Shown in pieces: positions 1-7,615 of a DNA stretch of 36,342 nucleotides. Position 1 is the first letter of the stretch; each line of letters opens with the position of its first letter. Origin of the DNA: Terriglobia bacterium (GTDB taxonomy: Bacteria; Acidobacteriota; Terriglobia; UBA7540); contig JASHPE010000315.1 in the NCBI GenBank assembly GCA_030038235.1, forward strand, positions 1 to 36,342. Reading direction: 5' to 3'. The notes below the pieces were generated by a model that did not search any database, was not told the DNA's origin, and worked only from the letters and a program-made list of their open reading frames with translations. The position numbers were made by a program, and so were the translations under genes.

Positions 1-370
1 TGGCGAGCGTGGCATGTAGCCGACAAAACTAGCAGATTGATCATGGATGGTCGATGCGCGTCTTAAGCCCAGATTTCGCGCTTCGCGGCCCCATTCGGCT
101 TGGTCGGGGTAACCCTATGACGCGTCGTTATTTAGCGCGATTTGCCCTTGGAGGCGCACAAAGGGTCGAAAATGGCCCAAACGGTAGCTTCGTTTAGGTT
201 CGTTTTAGCTTCGTTTTTGGGCATATTTTATTGATGATAAATAACTTCCTTAGCTTCGTTTTGCGAAAATGTGCAAAATTTAGGAGAGGGAGGGGAGGGG
301 TGCCTTTCTACCGATGCGGTAAAATTTGGAGGCTACATGACTGGCTGAATGACGTTTTCGGGCCGTCTAT
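1..370. other. gene-free left edge with short repeats
   Basis: No convincing coding region was found in this stretch. Open frames here are short, lack a ribosome binding site and show no recognisable protein. The middle part is AT-richer than its surroundings and carries several TTCGTTT-containing direct repeats, listed separately. A purine-rich run with GGAG/GGGG tracts lies at about 282-302 but is not placed before a credible start. The hydrolase gene on the minus strand ends at 371, so this is its downstream region. No clear hairpin terminator was seen. Confidence 0.5.
186..261. repeat. AGCTTCGTTT direct repeats
   Basis: The 10-mer AGCTTCGTTT occurs at 186-195, 207-216 and 252-261, with a one-base variant (AGGTTCGTTT) at 196-205. 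The first two are adjacent and the third follows after one base, so the left part is nearly tandem with a period of 10-11 bases. The surrounding sequence is T-rich and non-coding. The role is unknown; it may be a degenerate intergenic repeat or a protein-binding cluster. Confidence 0.6.
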
Positions 371-1501
371 TCAAGCCGCAATTGCTCTCCCGTGTTCGAC
401 CATCGCATTATCATTGCGTAAACGGTCTACGCAAAAAGACCGATTGTCAATAAAAAAGTGGCTCTCGAAGTTCGTGAATCGATCGCTGGGCGTCAGGGGG
501 CCGTCAACCCAAATCACTCCGATCGTCCCTAGCCACGTCTCGACAAGCTGAGGCCAGTCCGTCGCCGGAAACTTGGTATGCCGCAGCCCAAACGCATGCC
601 CGCCCTGCGCATACAAATGCATCTCCACAGGGACGCCGGCCTTCTCGAGCGCAATGTAGTAAGACAGCGAGTCGTACACACTGTCCACGTGGTCGTCTTC
701 GTTCTGCAGCAGGAATGTAGGCGGCGTCCGGCTGGTCACATGAAGATCGGGATTCAACCCAAGGTTTTTGTCGGCGGTCGCAGGATAACGAATCACAAAC
801 TTCATGGTGCCTTGCTTAGCGTCCCATTCTGCGGCAGAGATCGATAGATGCCCCGGATAGATGGCCACTGCAAAATCGGGGCGGCAGCTCACTTTGTCGG
901 CGGCATCGACCGCCTGATACAAACGCTTCTCATAGTGCGTGCTCATCGCTGCGACCAAATGCCCGCCTGCCGAAAACCCGAGCACTCCAATTTTGTGCGG
1001 ATCGATATGCCACTCGGCAGCGTGGAATCGCACCAGCCCCACTGTCCTCTGCGCATCTTCGAGCGCCATCGGCGACTCCGGATAAGGCCCCGACTTCGGA
1101 TAAGGCCCCACGTCCGTGACGCGGTACTTCAACAGCACACACGTGATCCCCTTGGCAGTCAGCCAATCACATACCTCGGTGCCTTCCAGGTCGATCGCGA
1201 GCATCTGATAGCCGCCGCCAGGAAACACAACCACCGCGGCGCCCGTATTATTGCCTGTCGGCGAGTAGACCGTCACCGTTGGCTGCGTCACGTTGTACAC
1301 TCCCACCACTGGCCTGCCGGCAATCAGGGAGTCTTTATCCGTCCTTGCGACCTCTGGCCCCGCGACCGGCTGGGGATCGGGCGCCGCCCCGGGCCAGATC
1401 GGCATCTGCGTGTGCCCCGGCGACGGCTGCCAGACAGGCTTCTGGGCGTTCAGACTGCCAAAGGCATGCACAAAACACAGAGCAAAGATCAAGGGCCTCA
1501 T
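371..1501 (-). CDS. secreted alpha/beta-hydrolase (esterase/acetylesterase-like)
   Basis: This is an exported serine hydrolase of the alpha/beta-hydrolase fold, similar in layout to BD-FAE/acetyl-xylan-esterase-type enzymes that cleave ester bonds. The chosen ATG at 1501 has GGAGG five bases upstream and gives a clean signal peptide (MRPLIFALCFVHAFGSLNA); an in-frame start 12 bases further upstream is less likely. Visible motifs are an oxyanion segment FPGGGYQ near residue 94, the nucleophile elbow GFSAGGH with Ser177, an acidic pair in NEDDHVD near residue 269, and GGHAFG with His302. The last 45 or so residues, after the expected final helix (VETWLG), do not look like the family and may be read-through into intergenic sequence. 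It lies 150 bases downstream of murJ on the same strand, but a palindrome separates them. The substrate is unknown. Confidence 0.82.
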   Translation of the reverse strand: MRPLIFALCFVHAFGSLNAQKPVWQPSPGHTQMPIWPGAAPDPQPVAGPEVARTDKDSLIAGRPVVGVYNVTQPTVTVYSPTGNNTGAAVVVFPGGGYQMLAIDLEGTEVCDWLTAKGITCVLLKYRVTDVGPYPKSGPYPESPMALEDAQRTVGLVRFHAAEWHIDPHKIGVLGFSAGGHLVAAMSTHYEKRLYQAVDAADKVSCRPDFAVAIYPGHLSISAAEWDAKQGTMKFVIRYPATADKNLGLNPDLHVTSRTPPTFLLQNEDDHVDSVYDSLSYYIALEKAGVPVEMHLYAQGGHAFGLRHTKFPATDWPQLVETWLGTIGVIWVDGPLTPSDRFTNFESHFFIDNRSFCVDRLRNDNAMVEHGRAIAA

Positions 1502-1523
1502 CAAATCCTCCACGGCTTACTGC

Positions 1524-1595
1524 CATTCCGAGCGAAGCGAGGAATCTCGTATTGCCTCTTTTCGCAGAGCGAGATTCCTCGCTTCGCCCGGAATG
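1524..1595. repeat. 26-bp inverted repeat (REP/MITE-like palindrome)
   Basis: The left arm 1524-1549 and right arm 1570-1595 are reverse complements over 26 bases with a single mismatch, separated by a 20-base loop. The arms contain the core CGAAGCGAGGAATCTCG. Read as protein, one frame gives HSERSEESR, a string that often appears in spurious ORFs of bacterial genomes and marks a widespread palindromic repeat. It lies between murJ and the hydrolase gene and could act as a transcription attenuator or mRNA stabiliser between them. Confidence 0.85.
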
Positions 1596-1650
1596 ACGTG
1601 ATCGAGAGTTTTTGCAACATCTTGTTAATTAGTTTGGTTTAGTGTGCTCG

Positions 1651-3342
1651 CTAGGCTGAGACCGCAGGCTCGGGACGGCGAGCCCGGCTCAGCCGCCGCT
1701 GGACCATCATGGTGAGGCGATTCAGCTGCGCGTTCACTTCCTGAATGCGCAGGAGCCTCGCCAGAAGCAGTGTGATGGCAAGTCCGACTGAACTACCGAT
1801 CACCAGCACCACGAAAGCGCCGGTCATCGAACGCCAGGGGAAATGCGCTTCGAGGCGGTGATCGACCAGCCAGGTGGCGTAGGCGGCTACAGTCGAGGCG
1901 GCGGCGATTTTGAAGAAGAAGACGACATTGCTGCGCACGGTGCGGCTCTTCGTCACCCGGTTCAAGACCACGAAGAGAACAAGCATGAAAGCGGTGATCC
2001 CGATGGAACTCGCGAGCGCCAGCCCCCAGTATCCGTGGCGGTGAACGAGGTAGCGATAGACGGGAAGACTGGCCAGGGTGACGGCTGTACCGATTACCGC
2101 CGGCGTCCAACTGTTGTGGATGGCGAAGAATCCGCGCGACAGCAGATACTGCCCGGCCCAGGCGAACATGCCGAGCGCGAACAGCGCCAGCGCTACGCCT
2201 GTCGCGTGAAAATCGGGGCCGCGCAGCCGCGTGTGCGAGAATACCAGGTAGATCAGGGGCTCACTCTGCGCGACGAGCAGCGCCGACACCGGGACCATCA
2301 TCGCCAGCATCCCTTTAAGCGCGGCGCTCAACGTGCGATCGAGTTCGTCGAGTTTGCCTTCCGAGTAGAGCCGCGACAGGATCGGGAACGACACCACTCC
2401 TACGGCCTGTCCAAGCGAAGTAAGTGGCACCTGCATGAGAATCTTGGCGTACTGCAGCCAGGTGATCGAGGCAGCGTGGAGGTACGAGCCGAACCAGCGG
2501 ATGATCCAGTTATCGGTGAACGTCAGCGAGAGCGCCAGCATGATGGGCACGGCCAGCTTCAGGAAGAGGGTGAAGCCGGGATGGCCGAGGTTCAGTCGAG
2601 GGCGAAAGCGGGCGCCTGCCCGCCGTGCCCCGTAAATTTGCAGCAGCAGATTGCCCAAGATCGCGCCCGTTAAGACTCCCAGCGCGAAACCCGTCATCCC
2701 CACGTGACGCGCCAGCGTCCAGCCGCCAATCACGATGAACGAGTTGTAGATCACGAGGGCCAGAGACGGCACCAGGAACTGATGCTTGGCGTATTGCACG
2801 GCCTGCAGGATGCTGCCCAGGACAAAACAGATCTGCGCGGGCAGCATCAGCCTGGTGTAAAAGATTACCTGGGCCTTTTCGGCCGACCGGAAACCCGGCG
2901 TGGTGATGTTGACCAAATGCGGCGCAAAAATCTCGCCGGCGGCCACCGCCAGGATCAGCAAGATCGTCATAAAGGTGATCACGGTGGAGAACACGTGCCA
3001 GCCCTCGTCCTCCTCGCCGGCGGCGAGGTACTTGGTGAACACCGGAATAAAGATCACGCTCAGCGATGCGCCCGCCAGCAGGTAATTGAGGAAATCGGGC
3101 AGGGTAAAGGCCGCATAGTAGGCGTCCGTAGTGGCGTTCGAGCCCACCTGATGCGCCACGGTCCACTCGCGCAGGAATCCGAGGAAGCGGCTTAGGACCA
3201 CGCTGGCGGTGACGATTCCCGCGGCGCCGGCAAGGCGTCCGGCGCTGGTCGCTGTCTGCAGTGACGGTGTCGCGTCAACCGCGATGGTGGAGGCGTCAGG
3301 TTCTCGCCGGGGTGAAATCTCAGTGGGAACGTTCTCAAGCAA
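1651..3342 (-). CDS. murJ: lipid II flippase MurJ (MviN family)
   Basis: This inner-membrane protein of the MOP exporter superfamily moves lipid II across the cytoplasmic membrane for peptidoglycan synthesis. The 563 residues are mostly hydrophobic helices, consistent with the 14-helix MurJ fold. The family's N-terminal signature is clear at about residues 36-70 (AGIVTASVVLSRFLGFLREW), followed by DAYYAAFTLPDFLNYLLAGASLS and, in the middle, SFPILSRLYSEGKLDEL. A polar extension of about 35 residues precedes the first helix. The start is a TTG without a strong ribosome binding site, so the true start may differ by some residues. It follows the dnaA-dnaN-orphan cluster on the same strand after a 122-base gap. 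Linkage of murJ to the replication locus is not universal but plausible for co-regulated growth genes. Confidence 0.93.
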   Translation of the reverse strand: MLENVPTEISPRREPDASTIAVDATPSLQTATSAGRLAGAAGIVTASVVLSRFLGFLREWTVAHQVGSNATTDAYYAAFTLPDFLNYLLAGASLSVIFIPVFTKYLAAGEEDEGWHVFSTVITFMTILLILAVAAGEIFAPHLVNITTPGFRSAEKAQVIFYTRLMLPAQICFVLGSILQAVQYAKHQFLVPSLALVIYNSFIVIGGWTLARHVGMTGFALGVLTGAILGNLLLQIYGARRAGARFRPRLNLGHPGFTLFLKLAVPIMLALSLTFTDNWIIRWFGSYLHAASITWLQYAKILMQVPLTSLGQAVGVVSFPILSRLYSEGKLDELDRTLSAALKGMLAMMVPVSALLVAQSEPLIYLVFSHTRLRGPDFHATGVALALFALGMFAWAGQYLLSRGFFAIHNSWTPAVIGTAVTLASLPVYRYLVHRHGYWGLALASSIGITAFMLVLFVVLNRVTKSRTVRSNVVFFFKIAAASTVAAYATWLVDHRLEAHFPWRSMTGAFVVLVIGSSVGLAITLLLARLLRIQEVNAQLNRLTMMVQRRLSRARRPEPAVSA

Positions 3343-3464
3343 GCAGACTTACCCCGGGGGAGTGAACTCACATTAAGAGCGGGACAGTACCGGCAGCCCG
3401 CACCGGAATGTCTCAGTTTTCGAGAATGATTAGAGTACCACGGATCGCAGCACGAGGCGCGCCA

Positions 3465-3935
3465 TTACGGCTGAGTTAACTGCGTGGGTAAGGGATGTGT
3501 TTTCTCAGCCGGGCAGTCCCAGATCACAGATCCTGTGGCCCACCAGACTGTAAGCTGCGTCTTTCCCGTTCCAGGGTCACGCCAACGAAAACGACGGAGC
3601 GAAATCTGATCGATGTGACGTTGCCCATTCAACTCGAATCTGAAGGTCTGACAGGTGGCGGAGAGAATTGTTCGCTTGTACGGGATCGAATCGACCGTGC
3701 GCGGGTCGAGCCCACGTTCTCGGTGCACCAGTTCCGCCTCGGCAACGCTGTACGGATTGCTGCGCCAAGGCCGATGACCCTGCGTCTCAGCTTGCTGGAC
3801 TTTCTCGATATCGTCATGCGTAATCCTCATGCGGAGAATACGCTTCGTGCATCCAGCGGACTGAGCCTGTATGGTGTTTGCGCAGGAAATGCAGGCGAGC
3901 ACAAAAGGGATCAACACGCGTCGCAACTTATTCAA
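3465..3935 (-). CDS. secreted hypothetical protein overlapping dnaN
   Basis: The function is not recognised. The 156-residue product has a Sec signal peptide (MNKLRRVLIPFVLACISCANTIQA, cleavage near AQA/QS) and then a mixed, charged domain. That domain carries Cys29, Cys95 and Cys144, a central SIPYKRTILSATCQTFRFEL segment and a Pro-rich tail. The start codon is TTG, overlapping the dnaN stop by four bases (TTGA), with GAGG just upstream inside the dnaN coding end. Translation is therefore probably coupled to dnaN. Its position directly behind dnaN is where many bacteria have recF, but nothing in the protein resembles RecF, which has a Walker A motif and about 360 residues. Without homology data it could still be a lineage-specific gene. 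The frame is open along its whole length and the signal peptide is convincing. Confidence 0.68.
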   Translation of the reverse strand: MNKLRRVLIPFVLACISCANTIQAQSAGCTKRILRMRITHDDIEKVQQAETQGHRPWRSNPYSVAEAELVHRERGLDPRTVDSIPYKRTILSATCQTFRFELNGQRHIDQISLRRFRWRDPGTGKTQLTVWWATGSVIWDCPAEKTHPLPTQLTQP

Positions 3936-5047
3936 ATCCTCATCGGCATGACGACGTAGCGATAGCGGTAGGTGTCTTCCCCGACCGGGCGCAGTTGACC
4001 GGCGCTTTGCTCGTCCTGCAGCTCCAGCCGCACTCTTCCGCCCTCCGGAAGGACATTGAGAAAATCGAGGACGTACTGGAAATTGAATCCGATCTCCATC
4101 GCCTCGCCAACATACTCGGCGTCGATGGCCTCATTGGCCTCGCCGTATTCGCCACTGGTCGAGAACAGCTCCAGGCGGCCTTTATCGATCTGCAGGCGTA
4201 TGGCGTGCGAGCGCTCGTCCGATAGCAGCGCTACGCGGCGCAGGGCCGCCGTAAAGGCCTCCCTGTCGAGTTCCGCGACGCGCGGCGTCTCCTTGGGAAG
4301 CACGGCCTCGTAATTCGGGAATTGGCCTGTCAGCAGCCGGGAGATCAGGACTCTGTCTCCGACCGAGAAGAACAGGTGGCTGTCGTCCTTTGAAACCTCG
4401 ACTTTGGCGCCGTCGTCCGCCTGCGACACAAGCTTCTCCAGCTCGCTCATCGCCTTGCGCGGGACCAGGATCCGCAGTTCGTTGTTCAACTCCTCCACGG
4501 TCGTGTCATGCTCGACGAGCGACAGACGGTGTCCATCGGTCGCCACCATGGTCGCGCTCTCAGGCTTGAGCATCAGCAAAGCGCCGTTCAGCGTATAGCG
4601 CGATTCCTCGCTGGATACCGCGAAGCTCGTACGCTTGATCAGGGTCGCTAGGGAGGATCCCGGCACCCTGGCGAGCGTGCCCGGGACGACCGGCAAAGCC
4701 GGGAAATTATCGCGCGCCATGCCGACCAGCTTGAACGAAGATCGTTCGCACTTCAGTTCGACCCATTGGTTCTCCAGCACTTTGAACTTCACATCGGCTT
4801 CGGGAAGGGAACGGACGATGTCGACGAGCCGGCGCGCCGGAACTGTGCCCGAGCCCTCTTTCTTCACCTTGGCAACGCAATTGGACAGCAGACCCAACTC
4901 GAGGTCGGTCGCGCTCAAGTGGATGTGTCCGTCCTTCGCTTCCAACAGGAAGTTCGAGAGAATTGGAATCGTGGCCTTCTTCTCGACCACGCCCTGTGCC
5001 AGGTCGATTTCTTTCAGCAAGTCGGACTTCTTTACTGAAAACTCCAT
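3932..5047 (-). CDS. dnaN: DNA polymerase III beta subunit (sliding clamp)
   Basis: This is the ring-shaped processivity clamp that tethers DNA polymerase III and other DNA enzymes to the template. The 371 residues match the usual length (about 366). The start MEFSVKKSDLLKEIDLAQGVVEKKATIPILSNFLLEA is typical of the family. So are the middle segment RYTLNGALLM...MVATDGHRLSLVEH, the FPNYEAVLP segment of domain 3 and the C-terminal YRYVVMPMRI. Three clamp domains of about 120 residues each are implied. ATG start with a weak GAGAG ribosome binding site nine bases upstream. It lies 200 bases downstream of dnaA on the same strand, the classical dnaA-dnaN order, and its stop overlaps the next gene by four bases. 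Confidence 0.97.
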   Translation of the reverse strand: MEFSVKKSDLLKEIDLAQGVVEKKATIPILSNFLLEAKDGHIHLSATDLELGLLSNCVAKVKKEGSGTVPARRLVDIVRSLPEADVKFKVLENQWVELKCERSSFKLVGMARDNFPALPVVPGTLARVPGSSLATLIKRTSFAVSSEESRYTLNGALLMLKPESATMVATDGHRLSLVEHDTTVEELNNELRILVPRKAMSELEKLVSQADDGAKVEVSKDDSHLFFSVGDRVLISRLLTGQFPNYEAVLPKETPRVAELDREAFTAALRRVALLSDERSHAIRLQIDKGRLELFSTSGEYGEANEAIDAEYVGEAMEIGFNFQYVLDFLNVLPEGGRVRLELQDEQSAGQLRPVGEDTYRYRYVVMPMRI

Positions 5048-5247
5048 ATAGATAACTCTCTATACCCCACACTTTAGTAGTAGGGGGTGTGGATTTCTGG
5101 AAAATTTGCTCCGAGGCAGTTCCCCGCTGGAAAAAGAGGCCGTCAGCCTGTGGACGCACGCTCCCTGCTGCCGTGGATAAACCGCCTTCAAAGATCGGGA
5201 GGGAATCACTCACAAATTTTCAAATCAACAGGCTCTGGAAAAATCAC
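5048..5247. other. dnaA-dnaN intergenic region with DnaA-box-like sites
   Basis: This 200-base gap contains three GTGGA cores in the same orientation. TGTGGATTT lies at 5088-5096, TGTGGACGC at 5149-5157 and CGTGGATAA at 5172-5180. The last is the reverse complement of TTATCCACG, one base from the DnaA consensus TTATCCACA; the other two match only the core. The AT-rich stretch at about 5210-5245 could serve as an unwinding element. A short inverted repeat (CCACAC 5068-5073, GTGTGG 5087-5092) is also present. In many bacteria oriC, or part of a split origin, sits in this gap. It must also hold any dnaN promoter. Confidence 0.4.
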
Positions 5248-6567
5248 CTAAGCCGATCTCAGTCCGTCGCTCAGCCTGTTGATCGTCTTGTCTAAATCGC
5301 GATTCAATTCCCGTTCCCGCTCGATCTTGCGAATGGAGTGTAACACGGTGGTGTGATGTTTGCCGCCGAATTCTCTTCCGATCTGGGGCAGGGACGCCCT
5401 CGTGTGTTGCTTGGCCAGGTACATGGCGACCTGGCGGGGCCGCGAAATAGCGGGGCTGTTGTTTTTGGATTTCAGTTGGAGCACCGTCAGGGAGAATTCC
5501 TGGCAGACCACACGCCCGATGTGCTCCATGGTGATGCGGCGATCGTCTATGGGAACGATGTGCCGCAGCACTTGATGGGCCATGGCCAGGTCGATTTTGG
5601 CGCCGGTCAGCGACGAGTAAGCGATGAGGCGGGTGAGGGCGCCCTCGAGATCACGGATGTTGGCCCTGATCTTGGTGGCCACGAACTCCGCCACCACCGG
5701 CGTCAGTTGGATGCTGTGCATCTCGGCTTTGCGAGCCAGGATGGCAAGCTTGGTCTCGAGATCGGGCGACTGGAGGTCCGCGGTGAGCCCCCAGGCGAAG
5801 CGTGAGCGCAGCCGCTCTTCGACTCCCGGAATCTCTCTTGCGGGGCAGTCGCTCGAAATCACCACTTGCTTTTGGGATTCGTAAAGGGCGTTGAACGTGT
5901 GGAAGAACTCTTCCTGCGTGCGCTCTTTGCCGGCGAGGAACTCGATATCGTCCATCAGCAGAATGTCCACGCTCCGGTACTTGTCGCGGAAGGTCACCAT
6001 GCGGTCGTAGCGCAGCGAATTCACGACCTCGTTGGTGAACTGCTCGCAGGAGACGTACGCCAGGCGAACGTCTTTGTTGTGCTGGGCCAAGTGGTGACCG
6101 ATCGCCTGCATGAGGTGGGTCTTGCCCAGTCCCACGCCGCCGTATAGGAACAGTGGATTGTAAGCTTTGGAGGGAGCCTGCGCCACCGCGCGCGCCGCGG
6201 CATGAGCGAATTGATTGCAGGAGCCCACCACGAAGGTATCAAACGTGTAGCGCGGATTCAGCCGGTGCGCGATGGAGTCGAAGTCGAGTCGTCCCTGCAC
6301 GGCCGACCTCGCCGACAGCGTACCGGTGCCGTTGTCCGGCACCACGTAGCACACGTCTTTGATGGGCGGGTCCATGCGCACCAGGACTTCGCGCAGGAGC
6401 GCGCCGAAGTTCTCCTGGATCCAGTCTTCAAACTCCCGATTGGGCACTTGCACGTACATGGTCGGCGGTACCAAACGGATCAGGCGCGTGGGACGCAGCC
6501 AAGTGTCAAAGCTCTGGGGATTGACTCTGTCTTTGATCTCGTTCAGGGCTTCCTGCCAAGCGTTCAT
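5248..6567 (-). CDS. dnaA: chromosomal replication initiator DnaA
   Basis: This AAA+ ATPase binds DnaA boxes and melts oriC to start chromosome replication. Domain I spans residues 1 to about 70 (WQEALNEIKDRVNPQSFDTWL). A short linker follows, then the AAA+ core with Walker A GGVGLGKT at 143-150, Walker B LLMDDIEF at 203-210, SRFAWGL at 255-261 and sensor II RDLEGALTRL from 305. Domain IV carries the DnaA signature at about 395-411 (GREFGGKHHTTVLHS), where KHH replaces the more common RDH. The 439 residues are normal for the family. ATG start with GAGGA seven bases upstream. It is the first gene of the leftward group and faces a 505-base gene-free region, the usual setting for an origin and an autoregulated dnaA promoter. 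Confidence 0.98.
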   Translation of the reverse strand: MNAWQEALNEIKDRVNPQSFDTWLRPTRLIRLVPPTMYVQVPNREFEDWIQENFGALLREVLVRMDPPIKDVCYVVPDNGTGTLSARSAVQGRLDFDSIAHRLNPRYTFDTFVVGSCNQFAHAAARAVAQAPSKAYNPLFLYGGVGLGKTHLMQAIGHHLAQHNKDVRLAYVSCEQFTNEVVNSLRYDRMVTFRDKYRSVDILLMDDIEFLAGKERTQEEFFHTFNALYESQKQVVISSDCPAREIPGVEERLRSRFAWGLTADLQSPDLETKLAILARKAEMHSIQLTPVVAEFVATKIRANIRDLEGALTRLIAYSSLTGAKIDLAMAHQVLRHIVPIDDRRITMEHIGRVVCQEFSLTVLQLKSKNNSPAISRPRQVAMYLAKQHTRASLPQIGREFGGKHHTTVLHSIRKIERERELNRDLDKTINRLSDGLRSA

Positions 6568-7073
6568 AGCTCATCCTCGCTGTGGAATCTCCAACTTGGC
6601 CATGCTTCCCAAGAGACACTACTCCCGTTGCGGCTGCGTCCCCCCTTACGCGACGCCGAGTCGCTGCACGGGCTTGACTCTGGTTTAACGTGCGACTGAA
6701 AAACTGCTGCCGACCTTGCGCTCCTGCGTCATCGGCGGTGCTAACATAACACAAATTGATCGGTGCCATTCTCGTTTCCGAGGAAACCCTTTACGGTAAC
6801 GAGCGATGCGCCAAAAAAATCCGCTTGACACGAGCACACGCTCAATTTTAGCGGCTCGCATGAGGGTGAAACCGATTGGACACGCCATTCAAGCCGGTGA
6901 ATCGCGATGTTAACATTTTGTGGAAAATGCGGAGACTGTAACCGGCGCGACCGAACTCTGTAACATTGAGTGGGAAAACCCTTGAAAAACGTGTTAAAAG
7001 TAGTGTTCAACCTCCGGCGGGCCGGGACGATGCCAACCATGGCCGTACCGGCCGCATCAAAGCGCTGAACCTT
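6568..7073. other. candidate replication origin / divergent promoter region upstream of dnaA
   Basis: There is no substantial gene in these 505 bases. Genes to the left (dnaA to 371) all read leftward and genes to the right (7074 to 17918) all read rightward, so this is the strand-switch point expected at a bidirectional origin. One site, TGTGGAAAA at 6919-6927, fits the relaxed DnaA box TTWTNCACA on the minus strand, and TGTGGAATC at 6581-6589 shares its core. The sequence around 6900-7010 is AT-richer than the coding DNA. A TTGACA (6825-6830) with only a weak -10 could be a rightward promoter. A 13-codon ATG frame at 7030-7068 ends just before the next gene and is of doubtful meaning. Without a skew plot, the choice between this region and the dnaA-dnaN gap stays open. 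Confidence 0.5.
6919..6927 (-). promoter_or_regulatory. putative DnaA box (TTTTCCACA)
   Basis: The minus-strand 9-mer TTTTCCACA matches the relaxed DnaA-binding consensus TTWTNCACA at every position. It lies about 350 bases upstream of the dnaA start codon in the gene-free strand-switch region, where boxes for origin function or dnaA autoregulation are expected. A single site is weak evidence on its own. Confidence 0.45.
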
Positions 7074-7472
7074 ATGTGGAAGCCTTGCTTCTCAAATCGA
7101 GCTACGCACGGCGCCGGAAGACCGCTCTCCGGGTTCCGGCTGCTGGCTTTCGCGGCTCTGCTGGCGCAGTTCCAGATCGCCTGGCTGGCGGGTTTCCACT
7201 ATCATCCTGAGCTTGCCGGTGCGCGTCAGTCCCCGCTCGCCGTTTCTGCGATTCCGGGCCATTCCGGAGCGCCCGCCGGCGATTCGGGATCGTGCGCATT
7301 CTGCCAGATTGTCCGCCATGGTGTTTCCACTCCGGCCTCGACCGTGGCGTTGCCGTTCCACAGCATTTCCACAATAGGCCTGGCGCCCCTTGCTGTCGTC
7401 AGGCCTCCCGCGCATCGCCAGGTTCGTCTCGCTGGACGAGATCCCCCGTACTCCTCTTTGGCAAGCTGCTGA
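7074..7472 (+). CDS. small DUF2946-like membrane/periplasmic protein
   Basis: The 132-residue product has one hydrophobic N-terminal segment (about residues 18-40, SGFRLLAFAALLAQFQIAWLAG). It is followed by FHYHPEL, a CAFC pair near residue 75 and a C-terminal GRDPPYSS motif. A leader helix, His-rich turn, CxxC and terminal R-x-PP are reminiscent of DUF2946-type proteins, which are often found beside metal or cobalamin TonB receptors. The assignment is by pattern only. The ATG at 7074 was chosen because the hydrophobic segment then lies near the N-terminus, but no strong ribosome binding site precedes it. It lies 143 bases upstream of a large TonB-dependent-receptor-like gene on the same strand, so a linked role in uptake is likely. 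CxxC and His residues suggest metal binding, which is inferred. Confidence 0.6.
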   Translation: MWKPCFSNRATHGAGRPLSGFRLLAFAALLAQFQIAWLAGFHYHPELAGARQSPLAVSAIPGHSGAPAGDSGSCAFCQIVRHGVSTPASTVALPFHSISTIGLAPLAVVRPPAHRQVRLAGRDPPYSSLASC

Positions 7473-7615
7473 CAATTCCCCTGCGGTTAGATCGACGCCT
7501 TATTGAAGGCGCGCGCAGCTTTTGATCTTGACGCTGCCCGCTCCCGCCTGGGGTTCCCAACCACGCGTCAATGCCGCCACGAGCGGCGCAGCAAATATTG
7601 CCACAAGGAGAATTC

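Noticed and set aside
848-1642. 264-codon plus-strand frame opposite the hydrolase
   Set aside because: It is His/Arg-rich, antisense to the hydrolase, and ends in the palindromic repeat.
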